Assembly: GCA_964537685.1 (NCBI GenBank)
Contig: CAZICM010000042.1
Coordinates: 1 to 64,000, forward strand
Length of the DNA: 64,000 nucleotides
Origin: CAZICM01 sp964537685
GTDB taxonomy: Bacteria; Myxococcota_A; Polyangia; Polyangiales; Polyangiaceae
Reading direction: 5' to 3'
The position numbers and the translations under genes were made by a program. Shown in pieces: positions 7,596 to 17,069 of the stretch (positions are counted from its first letter, which is position 1; every line of letters starts with the position of its first letter). The notes beneath the pieces are model-generated. The model ran no database searches and was not told where the DNA came from. It saw only the letters and a program-made list of their open reading frames with translations.

Positions 7596-8200
7596 GCGGT
7601 GAGGATAGAAAACCCCTGGATTGGTCGGATGATGGGCGTCCCCGGACGGTCGCTTTTTTTGGGGGAAGTTTTAATCCGCCGCATATCTCGCATGTGTTGT
7701 CGGTGGTGTATGCGCTCTCGGTTTTCCCTATCGATTTGGTGATGGTGGTGCCGGTGTTTCAGCATCCGTTTGCGAAGGAGCTCGCGGCTTTCGACGATCG
7801 GATGGAGATGTGCAGGGTGGCGCTGAGCTGGATTCCAGGCGTGATGGTGTCGGCTGTGGAGCGGGAGCTGGGCGGGGAAAGCTTGACGCTTCGCACGCTG
7901 GAGCATTTGCGCGGGGTGTATCCGCATTGGTCATTCCGGCTGTTGGTCGGCGCGGATGTGCTGGCCGATTTACACAAGTGGCACCGTTTCGATCGCATCG
8001 CCGAGATTGCGCCGCCCATTGTGCTGGGGAGGGCGGGCGTGCAGGCCAATGAGGCGCCGGAGCCTTTGCTTCCTAGGGTTTCGAGCACCGAGATCCGGGA
8101 AGCGGCCGCGCGGGGAAGGCTCGATGAGGTAAAGGAAAAGATTCCCGAGCGGGTGCGGGAGCTCATTGTTTCACGCGGGATTTACTCGAGGAAATCATGA
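7592..8200 (+). CDS. nadD: nicotinate-nucleotide adenylyltransferase-like protein (NadD)
   Basis: A 202-residue nucleotidyltransferase of the HIGH superfamily. It has GGSFNPPHISH at 24-34 (the ATP-binding GxFxPxHxGH site with Gly to Ser in the last triplet), LLVGADVLADLHKW at 117-130 and the SSTEIR motif at 164-169. NadD transfers AMP from ATP to nicotinate mononucleotide in NAD synthesis. A 20-residue N-terminal extension precedes the core. It overlaps the pseudo-phosphoesterase and the DUF2520 gene by ATGA on each side. Length and motifs fit NadD, but specificity for NaMN over NMN is not visible. Confidence 0.85.
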   Translation: MSGEDRKPLDWSDDGRPRTVAFFGGSFNPPHISHVLSVVYALSVFPIDLVMVVPVFQHPFAKELAAFDDRMEMCRVALSWIPGVMVSAVERELGGESLTLRTLEHLRGVYPHWSFRLLVGADVLADLHKWHRFDRIAEIAPPIVLGRAGVQANEAPEPLLPRVSSTEIREAAARGRLDEVKEKIPERVRELIVSRGIYSRKS

Positions 8201-9132
8201 GCAGGCCAAAGGCGGGGCGGGCGGCGAAACCGGCGAAAGCAACGAAACCGGCGAAAGCAACGAAGGCAAAGCCCGCGGCAAATAAGTTTTCGGTCTTTAT
8301 TTTCGGGGCGGGGAAGGTGGGGACGGCGCTGTACCGCGAGCTTCGGATTCGCGTTCGCTGGGATGTAAAGCTAAGGCCGGCTCGCAAGGGTTTGCCCAAA
8401 ACACCCATCGATGCGGATGCGATCATTTTGGCGGTGCGCGACAAAGATCTCGAGCCTGTGGCGCGCGCCCTCGCTGAACAAAAGTTAATCGGGCACAAAA
8501 AAGCGGTTGTGCTGCATTGTGCGGGAGCGCTGGGGCCCGAGCCTTTAATGCCCGCCCGGGTACACCAAGTGCGCGTGGCGCAAATGCATCCGATGATTTC
8601 CTTTGCCAAGCCTGGCTTTGTGCCGAGGCTGGGGCTGGGGCAGCTTCATGTGGATGGAGATCGGGATGCGGTAGCGGTGGCCCGGCGCATCGGGAAAGTC
8701 CTTGGAATGACGCCTCGTACGATTGCGGGGCTCGATCGGGTGGCCTATCACGCGGCGGCGGGGCTCGTGGCGAATGGGGCGGCGGCGCTTGCGGCGGCCG
8801 GGGTTGCGCTGTTGGAGAAGGCCGGCGCCGATCGGAAAACAGCGGCGAAAATGCTGGGGCCGCTGCTTCGGAGCGTGGCCGAAAACGTGGAGCATTTAGG
8901 GTTGCCCGAGGCGCTGACAGGGCCGGTGAGGCGAGGGGATGTGTCGGGTGTGGCGCGGCATATCGCCACGCTAAAGCGGCTGATGCCCGAACTGGTCGAG
9001 CTGTATGCGGCGGCTGGGCGGGTGCAGCTTCCGCTGGCCAGAGCGATCGGCGAGGCGCCCGTGGAATCGTTTAATGCGCTTGAACAAGCGCTGAACCAAG
9101 CCTCGAACCAAGAGCGCAAGGCGCTGGATTAA
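8197..9132 (+). CDS. Rossmann-fold/DUF2520 protein with a Lys-Ala-Pro-rich tail
   Basis: A 311-residue protein. Residues 1-30 are a basic low-complexity tail (PAKATKPAKATKAK) encoded by an imperfect 18-bp DNA repeat and resembling histone H1-like extensions. From about residue 33 a Rossmann strand FIFGAGKVGTALYREL begins an NAD(P)-binding domain. The C-terminal half (HAAAGLVANGAAALA and after) is the helical DUF2520 domain, related to 6-phosphogluconate and ketopantoate-type dehydrogenases. Substrate unknown. It is third in the ATGA-coupled set with nadD. The basic tail suggests nucleic-acid or polyanion contact (inference). Confidence 0.75.
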   Translation: MSRPKAGRAAKPAKATKPAKATKAKPAANKFSVFIFGAGKVGTALYRELRIRVRWDVKLRPARKGLPKTPIDADAIILAVRDKDLEPVARALAEQKLIGHKKAVVLHCAGALGPEPLMPARVHQVRVAQMHPMISFAKPGFVPRLGLGQLHVDGDRDAVAVARRIGKVLGMTPRTIAGLDRVAYHAAAGLVANGAAALAAAGVALLEKAGADRKTAAKMLGPLLRSVAENVEHLGLPEALTGPVRRGDVSGVARHIATLKRLMPELVELYAAAGRVQLPLARAIGEAPVESFNALEQALNQASNQERKALD

Positions 9133-9174
9133 AGATTGCGGCGATCGAAGCCTTCGCGTTAGCCTCGAAGAATC

Positions 9175-12100
9175 TTGGAACGCAGGGCAGCGACTGCATT
9201 GGCCTCTTCAGATCCCGTACGGGCAAAAACGGCGGCGGTCTATGCGCGGGCCGATCGCTTGGGTGGAGCGCCTGCCGGGCCGCTGCTTTCGTTTGGGGAG
9301 CTCGATGATTGGGTGAGCGGTGCGGCTGGGCCTCATGCGCGCTTGGTGCTTGTGCGCGGGGATTCAGCGCTGCTCGATGCGTGCAAGGCGCATCTCTTCC
9401 GGCGGGCTCAGATGTCGGGCCGGGCCGTCATCAGCGTCGGTGCATTTTCCGATGAAGATCCATTTGGCGAGGCGGCGAGGCGTCTATCGGCGAGCACGGC
9501 GGCGTCGCCAAAGGAAACGGCCGATGAAATAGCGCTTCGGGCAGGGCGGGCGCTGCTTTTATTGCGGGAGTCTCCTGGTCAGTGCAGCGCATGGGGGCGC
9601 GCGGTGGCGGAGCATTTGGCGCTTGGGGATGCGGGCGAAGGCGCGGGCTTGCTGACGGTGGTGCTCACGGAAGAGCGGTCATTGCGCGAGCCCAAAGGCG
9701 CGTGGGTGTGCGAGCTGTCTCCGGCGCTTTCCGCGGAAGATCTCAAACGGGTATGGGAAGGCTTGCTGACGGAAGCGTCGGGCGCGGGTTCTTCCGTATT
9801 CGCGCGGCTGGATACGCTCGGCGCATGGTGGCAGCGGGCCCGATCGCTCAACGCGGCGGAGCTTGTTTCACAGCCTGTTTTAAGCGCGGAGGCGCACTCG
9901 CTTCTGGCTCGTATGGCGCTGTGCGGGCGGGCGATTTCAATGCACAGCGCGCTGCATTTGGGCTCGGCGGGTGCCCTCGAAGAACTTGTTGCGCAGGGCG
10001 CAATCAGGCTCGATACCGAGGGGCGGGTGGTGGAAGGCCACTTCGATGTAGTGGGGGCTGCGCCGCGGATTTCCAATGAAAAGGATGCCCTCTGTGTGGC
10101 CGGGCTGCTCTCGAGGGAAGGTGCGGCGGATGGCTGGGCCCTGATTCGGGCGGCTGAGCTATTTGCCGCGGCACACCGCATGGATGAAGCCGAAAGGGCT
10201 GCGGGGCAGGCGCTGTCCCACATGATCGATCCCGATGCGCGGGGCGATTTTTGGAGGCGCTGGATCGCGGTGCTTCAGCGCTGCGTCGACGCGCAAGAAC
10301 CTGGCACGCAGGCAAGACTGCTGGGCGCGGTGGATTTGGCGATCCGCATTGGAGACGCGGAAAAAGCTCTTGAAATAGCGTCGATTGCGATTGCGGAATA
10401 CGGCGAGTCCTACGAGACGGCTCTATCGCTGGGAAGGGCGCTTCTTTCCCGGGGCGATCTGATTGCGGCGACAGTGCCGCTTCGCAAAGCCTATACAGAG
10501 GCGCCCACGCCTAAAGCGGGAGCGCTTGCCGCCGTCGAGCTTTCCGAAGCCTTTTATATGGCGGGCGATTTGGAAGAAGCGCGGCGTTTTGCCGAGCTTG
10601 GTTTATCGCCCGAGGCCGATCCGGCGACGCGGCTGGACGCGCGCAATCTGATTGGAAAGCTGTATTTGGCCTCTCATGCATGGCTGCAGGCCGAACAGCA
10701 TTTTGCCGCGGATGCCGGTTATGCGGTGTGTGCGGGCGATTTTAAGGCGGAGCTGCGGGCGCATTTAAACAGGGGAATTGCGCTTTATTTGTCGGCCCGC
10801 TTTCGCGAAGCCCGTTCGATTTTTGAAAATGTGCTGTTGCGCGCCCGGGCCCGGGATGAACTTCCGGCCATTGCCTTTGCGCTGACCAATTTGGCGACCC
10901 TCGCGATTGCCGAGCATGACTATGCCAATGCGCTTCAGTGGAGCGAGGAGTCGGTGCAGATCGTTCTTCGCATCGGCGATCGGGTGCGCTTGTCGCTGGT
11001 GATCGCCAACTTGGCCGAGTTGCGCGCGAATCTAGGTCTTCTCGATGAAGCCGAGCAAACGCTTGTCTTTGGCCGCAAGGTAAACGCATCGGCCATGCTG
11101 CCGGCGAGAGCGGCTCATTTTTCGCTGGTGGCGGCGCGTATTCATCTGTCGCGCGGAGACACAAAACGGGCTCGTTTAGAGCTTAATTCGGCTTTTTCGT
11201 GCGCGGAAGCGGGCGCCGCAAAAGGCAAGCTTGGCGAATGCTGCCGGGTGGCGGCGCGCGTAGCGCTTGAAGACGGCGATTTAGAACGCGCGGAGCAGAT
11301 GCTCGATAAAACCAACACGCTTGTGCTCACGCCCTATGCGCAGGCCGAAGTTGCGCTTCTGCGCGCGAAGCTCGCAAGGGCCAAAGGCTTTTTGTTTAGA
11401 GATGCCGCGCTCCATGCGCTTTCGCTTTCTCTCTCGCAGCAGATGCCCTTTGAAGAGCTGTGCCGCGAGGCGAATGCGCTTCTGTGCCATGCGGCGCTGA
11501 TGAACGGTGATGGTGCGTCAGCGCGAAAATACCTGAAGGCTGCGATCGAGATCCGCGATCGCTTGGCCCATGCCTTGGATTGCAGCAAACAAGAGCGGTT
11601 CTTGGCCCGGCGCGAATTGTCCGAGCTGGGCGACTTGGAACGGCGCTTGGCGAGCGAAGTCCTCGAAACCAAGTCCCCGGGTGCGCAAACGCCGTTCTCC
11701 ATGACCGGTGTGCCCAGTGCGCGGCAGGCTCAGATGGAAGGTGGGATTGGCCAGCCTTCGCAGCAGAGCGCGAAGCGCTTGTTGGGCCGCGAACCTTCGA
11801 TGCTCGCGCTGATAAAGGCGATTCAAAAAATTGGCCCGAGCGACACGACCGTATTGATTCAAGGCGAAAGCGGCACAGGCAAAGAGCTGGTCGCCGAGGC
11901 GTTGCACGAAGCGAGCGGGCGCCGGAATGGCCCGCTGTTGAAGGTAAACTGCGCGGCGCTTGTCGATTCGCTGCTGATATCCGAGCTATTCGGCCATGAA
12001 AAAGGCAGTTTCACGGGCGCGGGCGTAAAGAGGCGGGGCCGCTTTGAGCTGGCCGACAAGGGCACGCTGTTTCTGGATGAGATCGGCGATATCTCGCCTG

Positions 12101-12834
12101 CCATGCAGGTGGCGCTGCTCCGCGTGCTTCAGCACAAGACCTTTGAGCGCGTGGGCGGCACGGTGTCGATTCAGAGCGATGTGCGCGTCGTATGCGCGAC
12201 CCACCGCGATTTGAAGGCGATGGTGCAGCGGGGAGAGTTCCGCGAAGACTTGTATTACCGCCTGTGCGGTGTGGTGCTGAATGTTCCTGCGCTGCGGCGG
12301 CGCATCGGCGATTTGCCCGTGATTGCATCGGAGTTGCTGTTGGAAATCGCGCGCGAGCGGCAGGAAAAGCCAAAGAAGCTTTCTCAGCAGGCCATCGAAT
12401 TTTTAAGTGCCTACGGCTGGCCCGGCAATATTCGCGAGTTGTGGAATGCCTTGGCGACGGCAAGCGTGTTTGCCGACGGCGACATGCTTCAGGTTGAAGA
12501 CTTCGCGGCCGCGTCGTCCGAACTGAGGGCGATGCATGAGACGATGCAGGCCGAGGCCCCGTGCGGTGAAGACCTCGATGCAGAGGCCGTGGAAACGAGT
12601 GATCGCATGCCTGCTTCCACGCAACACTACGCATCGGAAGTCGCCTATGCCCAGGTGCGCGCGGGCATCGGCCTTTCCGATCTAAAACGCACGATTGAGC
12701 GGGATTGTATTGCGCGGGCGCTTCAGGAAAGCCGTGGGAATATCACGCGCGCTGCAGCGCTCTTGGGGATGAAGCGGCCCAGGCTGTCCCAGTTGGTGAA
12801 GCACTATGGTTTTGGCGGATGTTCGGAGGAATAA
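9175..12834 (+). CDS. TPR-containing sigma-54-dependent transcriptional activator
   Basis: A 1219-residue regulator, start TTG at 9175 (start uncertain). The N-terminal ~300 residues look like a decayed STAND/MalT-type ATPase: the strand LVLVRG is followed by GDSALLDA (62-69) where a P-loop would be. About residues 330-830 are tetratricopeptide-like helical repeats. Then comes a sigma-54 AAA+ domain with intact Walker A GESGTGKE (897-904), GSFTGA (944-949, the sigma-54 contact loop, normally GAFTGA) and Walker B LFLDEIGD. A Fis-type helix-turn-helix (ITRAAALLGMKRPRLSQLV) ends it. No receiver domain is present, so input probably comes through the TPR part. The lipoprotein and histidine kinase genes follow immediately. 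Confidence 0.88.
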   Translation: MERRAATALASSDPVRAKTAAVYARADRLGGAPAGPLLSFGELDDWVSGAAGPHARLVLVRGDSALLDACKAHLFRRAQMSGRAVISVGAFSDEDPFGEAARRLSASTAASPKETADEIALRAGRALLLLRESPGQCSAWGRAVAEHLALGDAGEGAGLLTVVLTEERSLREPKGAWVCELSPALSAEDLKRVWEGLLTEASGAGSSVFARLDTLGAWWQRARSLNAAELVSQPVLSAEAHSLLARMALCGRAISMHSALHLGSAGALEELVAQGAIRLDTEGRVVEGHFDVVGAAPRISNEKDALCVAGLLSREGAADGWALIRAAELFAAAHRMDEAERAAGQALSHMIDPDARGDFWRRWIAVLQRCVDAQEPGTQARLLGAVDLAIRIGDAEKALEIASIAIAEYGESYETALSLGRALLSRGDLIAATVPLRKAYTEAPTPKAGALAAVELSEAFYMAGDLEEARRFAELGLSPEADPATRLDARNLIGKLYLASHAWLQAEQHFAADAGYAVCAGDFKAELRAHLNRGIALYLSARFREARSIFENVLLRARARDELPAIAFALTNLATLAIAEHDYANALQWSEESVQIVLRIGDRVRLSLVIANLAELRANLGLLDEAEQTLVFGRKVNASAMLPARAAHFSLVAARIHLSRGDTKRARLELNSAFSCAEAGAAKGKLGECCRVAARVALEDGDLERAEQMLDKTNTLVLTPYAQAEVALLRAKLARAKGFLFRDAALHALSLSLSQQMPFEELCREANALLCHAALMNGDGASARKYLKAAIEIRDRLAHALDCSKQERFLARRELSELGDLERRLASEVLETKSPGAQTPFSMTGVPSARQAQMEGGIGQPSQQSAKRLLGREPSMLALIKAIQKIGPSDTTVLIQGESGTGKELVAEALHEASGRRNGPLLKVNCAALVDSLLISELFGHEKGSFTGAGVKRRGRFELADKGTLFLDEIGDISPAMQVALLRVLQHKTFERVGGTVSIQSDVRVVCATHRDLKAMVQRGEFREDLYYRLCGVVLNVPALRRRIGDLPVIASELLLEIARERQEKPKKLSQQAIEFLSAYGWPGNIRELWNALATASVFADGDMLQVEDFAAASSELRAMHETMQAEAPCGEDLDAEAVETSDRMPASTQHYASEVAYAQVRAGIGLSDLKRTIERDCIARALQESRGNITRAAALLGMKRPRLSQLVKHYGFGGCSEE

Positions 12835-12835
12835 G

Positions 12836-13156
12836 ATGATGCCCAGCGGAAAAAGCCTTTGGATGCAGTTAATCGCGGTGTTCGCGTGCTTTGCCTTGTC
12901 TGGATGCGCGCTGGAACCTTTGGACCCTGAACGATCCGATGACGAGACAAGCGCAATCGGCGAGGCGGAAAATTCCTTCGGGGAAGAGTTCGACACCGAG
13001 GAAAATCAGGGCATCGACACCGATGAGGGCAGCGATCCAGAGCCCAATCCCTGGCGGCCCAAGCAAGTCTTTCAGTCCTCGTCCGACCCTGGGCCGGACC
13101 CTGTGATTATGCTGAATACAGCTCCCAAAACGCCCTCGAAGAAGCACGACGAATAA
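12836..13156 (+). CDS. small acidic lipoprotein
   Basis: A 106-residue protein. A GGAGGA box at 12825-12830 serves either ATG 12836 or 12839. The signal peptide ends in the lipobox ALSGC, and the mature part is acidic and low-complexity (SDDETSAIGEAENSFGEEF), ending PKTPSKKHDE. No domain is recognised. It starts two bases after the sigma-54 activator stop and is followed six bases later by the histidine kinase, so the three genes are probably one transcript. An envelope role for this signalling unit is inferred from position only. Confidence 0.7.
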   Translation: MMPSGKSLWMQLIAVFACFALSGCALEPLDPERSDDETSAIGEAENSFGEEFDTEENQGIDTDEGSDPEPNPWRPKQVFQSSSDPGPDPVIMLNTAPKTPSKKHDE

Positions 13157-13162
13157 GAGGTT

Positions 13163-15364
13163 GTGCCGCGTGTGCAAGAGCTGGATCTCGACTTCACCGA
13201 ACTAAGAACCCGCACCACCCTCGTCTGCGGCGCCCTCTCCCTCGCCATTGCTGCTTCAACCTTGCTTCGCGGCAAAGTCCGCACCATCCACCTTCTGTTT
13301 GCTGCTTTCGCCGCCGATATCGGCTTTTGGTATCTGTCTCAATCGCTCACCGGTTTTCTGAAAAATAGCCAAGCCTGGCAGCGCCTCCCGGCAATCTTCG
13401 CCATTCTTCTGCCGCTCTTCGCGCTCAATCTCTTCGAGGCGATGATTCCGCATGAGCGCCATCAGCGTTCCAAACTGCTTCGTTTTGCGGGTGTTTTATC
13501 GCTGCCGCTGCTGGTCTTGGTGCTGAGCTCGCTGCATGTCTCTCAATACGTGCGCGGAGCTGTCTTTCTGGATGTCGTCGGCCTGCTCACTGCCGGCCTG
13601 TACATGCTCGGCCAGCGCGGAAAGAAAAGCGCATCCCGTGAAACCCAGAGGCGCGTGCGCTTTTTGGTCGTAATCGGCGCGCTCGCGGGCGTCGCCAGCC
13701 TGGTCGACTTTGCTTTCTATTTGAATGTGCAAACCCCGCCCATTGGAGCGGCGCTGTCGATTGTCTTTCTCTTTGTGCTGGCGCAGGCGCTGCAGCACGA
13801 GCGGCTCTTGGATATGTCCGAGATGTTTGCCCGCCTGCTTGTGGCAACCGCCGTGGCATTTCTCATCGCCTTTATTTTTTATCTGCTCACGCAGATTTTC
13901 GGCGATTTCCGGAACAACTATGTCAATGCGGTTCTTGCGGCGATTGTGCTTCTGGTCGTGTTCGAGCCTTTGCGCGAACGGGTGGAAGAACAGATTCAGC
14001 GCTTGTTTTTCCGGGAGCGCTTCGATTTAGAAAAGGCCATTTCCAGCGCCCGGCACCGCCTGATTCACATTCTCGATGTCGATGAAATGGGCGCCATTGT
14101 GATGAATGCGCTCGAACGTTCGAGGCGTGTCACGGCGGCGGCTGTGTACTTGCGCGATCAGGATGGAATTGGTTTTGACAAACTGGCCAGTTTAGGAACG
14201 CGGGTGCCTGCGCGCGTTGAAGCGGCAACAGCGCATGCTTTGCTCGATCGCCTTGAAAAAGGCCCTGTTGCGTTTGAAGAAGTCGAGCGCGATGTAAAAG
14301 AGCGCAAGGCCCGGGGCGAAAAACTCGAGGGCGGGGATGCTGTTTTGGCCTATGCGTCGGTGCTTCAAAGCCTGTCCAACGGCGTTGTCGTTGGCATTCG
14401 CGATGAAGCCGGCGACTTAATCGGTCTCATTGTGCTTGCGGATGACCGGGTGAAGGACGCGTTTTCGTCCGATGAGCTCACGCTGCTTCAAGGGCTTGCG
14501 GCGCAGGTGGGCGTGGTGGTCGAAAACTCTCGCGTGTATGCCCAAATGAAGGAGCGCGATCGGCTGGCTGTGCTCGGGCAGATGGCGGCGGGTTTGGCTC
14601 ATGAAATCCGCAATCCATTGGGAGCCATCAAAGGAGCGGCTCAGCTTCTTCAAGAGCCTGGCCCCGGCCAGGAAATCGACGCTGCATCCAAGGAATTTAT
14701 CGGGATCATTCTCGAGGAAGCCGATCGCCTCAATCGGGTCGTGGGATCGATGCTGGATTTTGCGCGGCCCAAGCAAAGCGTTTCTGGGCCGACCGATGTG
14801 AATGCGGTGGTGCGGCGCACCGTTCAAGTCTTGTCGACCGAGCGCATCAGCGACGATTTAGAGGTTCAGGTCGAGCTCGATTCGGAATTGCCCCGGGTTT
14901 CAATCGATCCCGAGCAGCTCCGGCAAGTGCTGATGAATCTGTTCCGCAACGCGGCGCAGGCGATGAAAGGCCGCGGAAAGATAACGATTTCAACGCGCAA
15001 GCGGGTGGGGCGCGTGTCGCGTTCGGGCGTCGGGACGCCCGCCGATGAACCTTATGTAGAGCTCGCGGTCGTCGACAACGGGCCGGGCATTTCGCAGAAG
15101 ATTTTGGACAATATCTTCTTGCCCTTCTTCACGACGAAAGATCAGGGCAGCGGGCTTGGTTTATCGATTAGCCAGCGCATTGTTCAAAATGCGGGCGGCC
15201 GTATCGAAGTGCGTTCGTCCGAGGGGAAGGGAAGTACATTTGTGGTGGTGCTGCCCGCGATGCAGGATGCGCTGAGCACACCCATTCCTGGAAGCCTGGA
15301 GCCGAAATCCGAATCGGAATCAGTCGTTCTGCATGAGCCCGCGGATTCGGCCATCGGGAAGTAG
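13163..15364 (+). CDS. membrane sensor histidine kinase (GAF, HisKA, HATPase)
   Basis: A 733-residue kinase; GTG at 13163 or at 13172 (the latter is better spaced from AGAGG). The first ~280 residues hold about eight hydrophobic helices, a membrane sensor region. A GAF-like domain spans about 300-455. The HisKA H-box is LAHEIRNP with His480, and the ATPase has N-box NLFRNAAQAM, G1 DNGPGI and G2 GSGLGLSI. No receiver is attached and no response regulator with a receiver domain lies nearby; the closest candidate partner is the upstream sigma-54 activator, which lacks a receiver. Its 3' end overlaps fhs by 45 nt. Confidence 0.92.
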   Translation: MPRVQELDLDFTELRTRTTLVCGALSLAIAASTLLRGKVRTIHLLFAAFAADIGFWYLSQSLTGFLKNSQAWQRLPAIFAILLPLFALNLFEAMIPHERHQRSKLLRFAGVLSLPLLVLVLSSLHVSQYVRGAVFLDVVGLLTAGLYMLGQRGKKSASRETQRRVRFLVVIGALAGVASLVDFAFYLNVQTPPIGAALSIVFLFVLAQALQHERLLDMSEMFARLLVATAVAFLIAFIFYLLTQIFGDFRNNYVNAVLAAIVLLVVFEPLRERVEEQIQRLFFRERFDLEKAISSARHRLIHILDVDEMGAIVMNALERSRRVTAAAVYLRDQDGIGFDKLASLGTRVPARVEAATAHALLDRLEKGPVAFEEVERDVKERKARGEKLEGGDAVLAYASVLQSLSNGVVVGIRDEAGDLIGLIVLADDRVKDAFSSDELTLLQGLAAQVGVVVENSRVYAQMKERDRLAVLGQMAAGLAHEIRNPLGAIKGAAQLLQEPGPGQEIDAASKEFIGIILEEADRLNRVVGSMLDFARPKQSVSGPTDVNAVVRRTVQVLSTERISDDLEVQVELDSELPRVSIDPEQLRQVLMNLFRNAAQAMKGRGKITISTRKRVGRVSRSGVGTPADEPYVELAVVDNGPGISQKILDNIFLPFFTTKDQGSGLGLSISQRIVQNAGGRIEVRSSEGKGSTFVVVLPAMQDALSTPIPGSLEPKSESESVVLHEPADSAIGK

Positions 15365-17008
15365 TTTGACTTTGAGCGCCGCGGGTTCTTTGGGCAATCC
15401 AGGCATGGTCATCATGTCGCCCGTCAGCGGCACGGCAAAGCCTGCGCCGGCCGACAAGCGCACGTCGCGCACGGTAATCATGAAATCGCGGGGCCGGCCG
15501 GCAATGGCTGGATCGTCGGTGAGCGACAGTTGGGTTTTGGCCATGCACACAGGCACTTGTCCATAACCAAGCTCGCCGATTCGTTTGATGCTTTGATCGG
15601 CTTGCGCCGTGAATGAGACATCCTTGGCGCCGTATACGACTTGGGCGACTTTGCGCACTTTGTCTTTAAGCAAGTCGCCGGGCTCGTAGACAAACTTCGC
15701 GGGAGGAGGAGCCGCATCGGTGCTATCGGCCAGTTCGCTCACGGCCTCTGCGAGTTCGATCGCGCCTTCACCGCCCCTGGCAAAGCCTTCGCAGCGCACG
15801 GCCCTCACCTTGCGCTCCGACAGCGTTTTCGCCACGAGATCCAGCTCTTCGGCGGTGTCATTGGGGAAGGCGTTTATCGCCACGAGCGCGGGCAATCCAA
15901 AAAAGGCCGCCGTTTCCAGATGCTTCTCCAGATGCGCCAAGCCTTTTTCCAAAGCTTCGCGGTTGGGTTCTCCGGCCACTTTCACGGCCGCGCCGCCGTG
16001 CATCTTCAGCGCCCGCAGGGTCGCCACCAGCACAAGCATGCGCGGAAAGACGCCCATTTGCCGGCATTTGATGTCGAGAAACTTTTCGCCGCCCAAATCA
16101 AAACCAAAGCCCGCCTCCGTCACCACATAGTCGCCCAGCAGGGTGCCGAGCCGCGTCGCGAGAACGGAATTGCATCCATGCGCGATATTCCCAAAGGGGC
16201 CCGCGTGAACAAAAGCCGGCCCTCCTTCGGCGGTTTGGACCAAATTCGGTTTCAGCGCATCGCGGAGCAATGCCGTCATCGCACTCGCCGCGCCCACATC
16301 GCCCGCTGTAATCGGCGATCCGCTCGCAGAGCTTCCAATCACAATGCGAGACAGCCTCGCTTCAAGATCTTCAGGCCCGCTCGCCAGGGCCAAAATCGCC
16401 ATCACTTCGCTGGCCGCCGTGATGTCAAAGCGTTCCTGGCGCGGCACTCCATCCACTTTTCGCCCCAGGCCGACGATCACATTGCGCAGCGCCCGATCGT
16501 TCATGTCGAGCGCGCGGCCCCAGGTCACTTGGCGGGCATCAATTTCGCCCTTGTCGCCAAAGCGCATTCCAAAATGGCAGGCGTTGTCCACCATCGCTGA
16601 CAAGAGGTTGTGCGCCGACGTAATCGCATGAATGTCGCCGGTAAAATGCAGGTTGATATCATCGGCCGGGACAAGGCTTGCGCGGCCTCCTCCAGTGCCT
16701 CCGCCCTTCACACCAAAGACCGGTCCAAGCGAAGGCTCGCGCAAACACAGCGCAACCTTTTTCCCAAGCCTGCGCATGCCCATCGCAAGGCCGATGGATG
16801 TCGTTGTTTTGCCTTCGCCCGCAGGCGTTGGGTTGATCGCCGACACAAGAATCAATCGGCCTTTGCCCGACGCGGGTTGGGAAAGGGCAGCTAAATCGAT
16901 CTTCGCTTTGCCGCGCCCGTAGGTTTCGACATGCTCGGGATTTAAGCCTATTTCACGCGCAACGTCGGCAATGGGCTGGGGCTCGGTCGGAAGATTTGAA
17001 ACAGTCAT
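15320..17008 (-). CDS. fhs: formate-tetrahydrofolate ligase
   Basis: A 562-residue enzyme forming 10-formyl-tetrahydrofolate from formate, ATP and THF. The P-loop-like PAGEGKTT is at 62-69, followed by RMGKKVALCLREPSLGP-type sequence with FGVKGG. Length fits the family. It supplies one-carbon units or, in reverse, ATP from one-carbon breakdown. It lies 61 nt downstream of the diaminohexanoate dehydrogenase on the same strand, with a GGAG box 9 nt before its ATG. The last 45 nt are antisense to the histidine kinase 3' end, a real convergent overlap. Confidence 0.97.
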   Translation of the reverse strand: MTVSNLPTEPQPIADVAREIGLNPEHVETYGRGKAKIDLAALSQPASGKGRLILVSAINPTPAGEGKTTTSIGLAMGMRRLGKKVALCLREPSLGPVFGVKGGGTGGGRASLVPADDINLHFTGDIHAITSAHNLLSAMVDNACHFGMRFGDKGEIDARQVTWGRALDMNDRALRNVIVGLGRKVDGVPRQERFDITAASEVMAILALASGPEDLEARLSRIVIGSSASGSPITAGDVGAASAMTALLRDALKPNLVQTAEGGPAFVHAGPFGNIAHGCNSVLATRLGTLLGDYVVTEAGFGFDLGGEKFLDIKCRQMGVFPRMLVLVATLRALKMHGGAAVKVAGEPNREALEKGLAHLEKHLETAAFFGLPALVAINAFPNDTAEELDLVAKTLSERKVRAVRCEGFARGGEGAIELAEAVSELADSTDAAPPPAKFVYEPGDLLKDKVRKVAQVVYGAKDVSFTAQADQSIKRIGELGYGQVPVCMAKTQLSLTDDPAIAGRPRDFMITVRDVRLSAGAGFAVPLTGDMMTMPGLPKEPAALKVKLLPDGRIRGLMQND

Positions 17009-17069
17009 CAGGGCTCGCTCCGGTCGTTAAAGGGACGGGCGAGTATATATGAATGCGCTTGTTTTCTAG

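Noticed and set aside
8197..9132. Reading the DUF2520 protein as a ketopantoate reductase (PanE)
   Set aside because: The Rossmann motif is shared, but the C-terminal half fits DUF2520 and PanE catalytic motifs are not visible; function left open.
15641..16600. Open frame of 319 codons on the plus strand across fhs
   Set aside because: It is antisense to the highly conserved formate-THF ligase and has no recognisable protein features.
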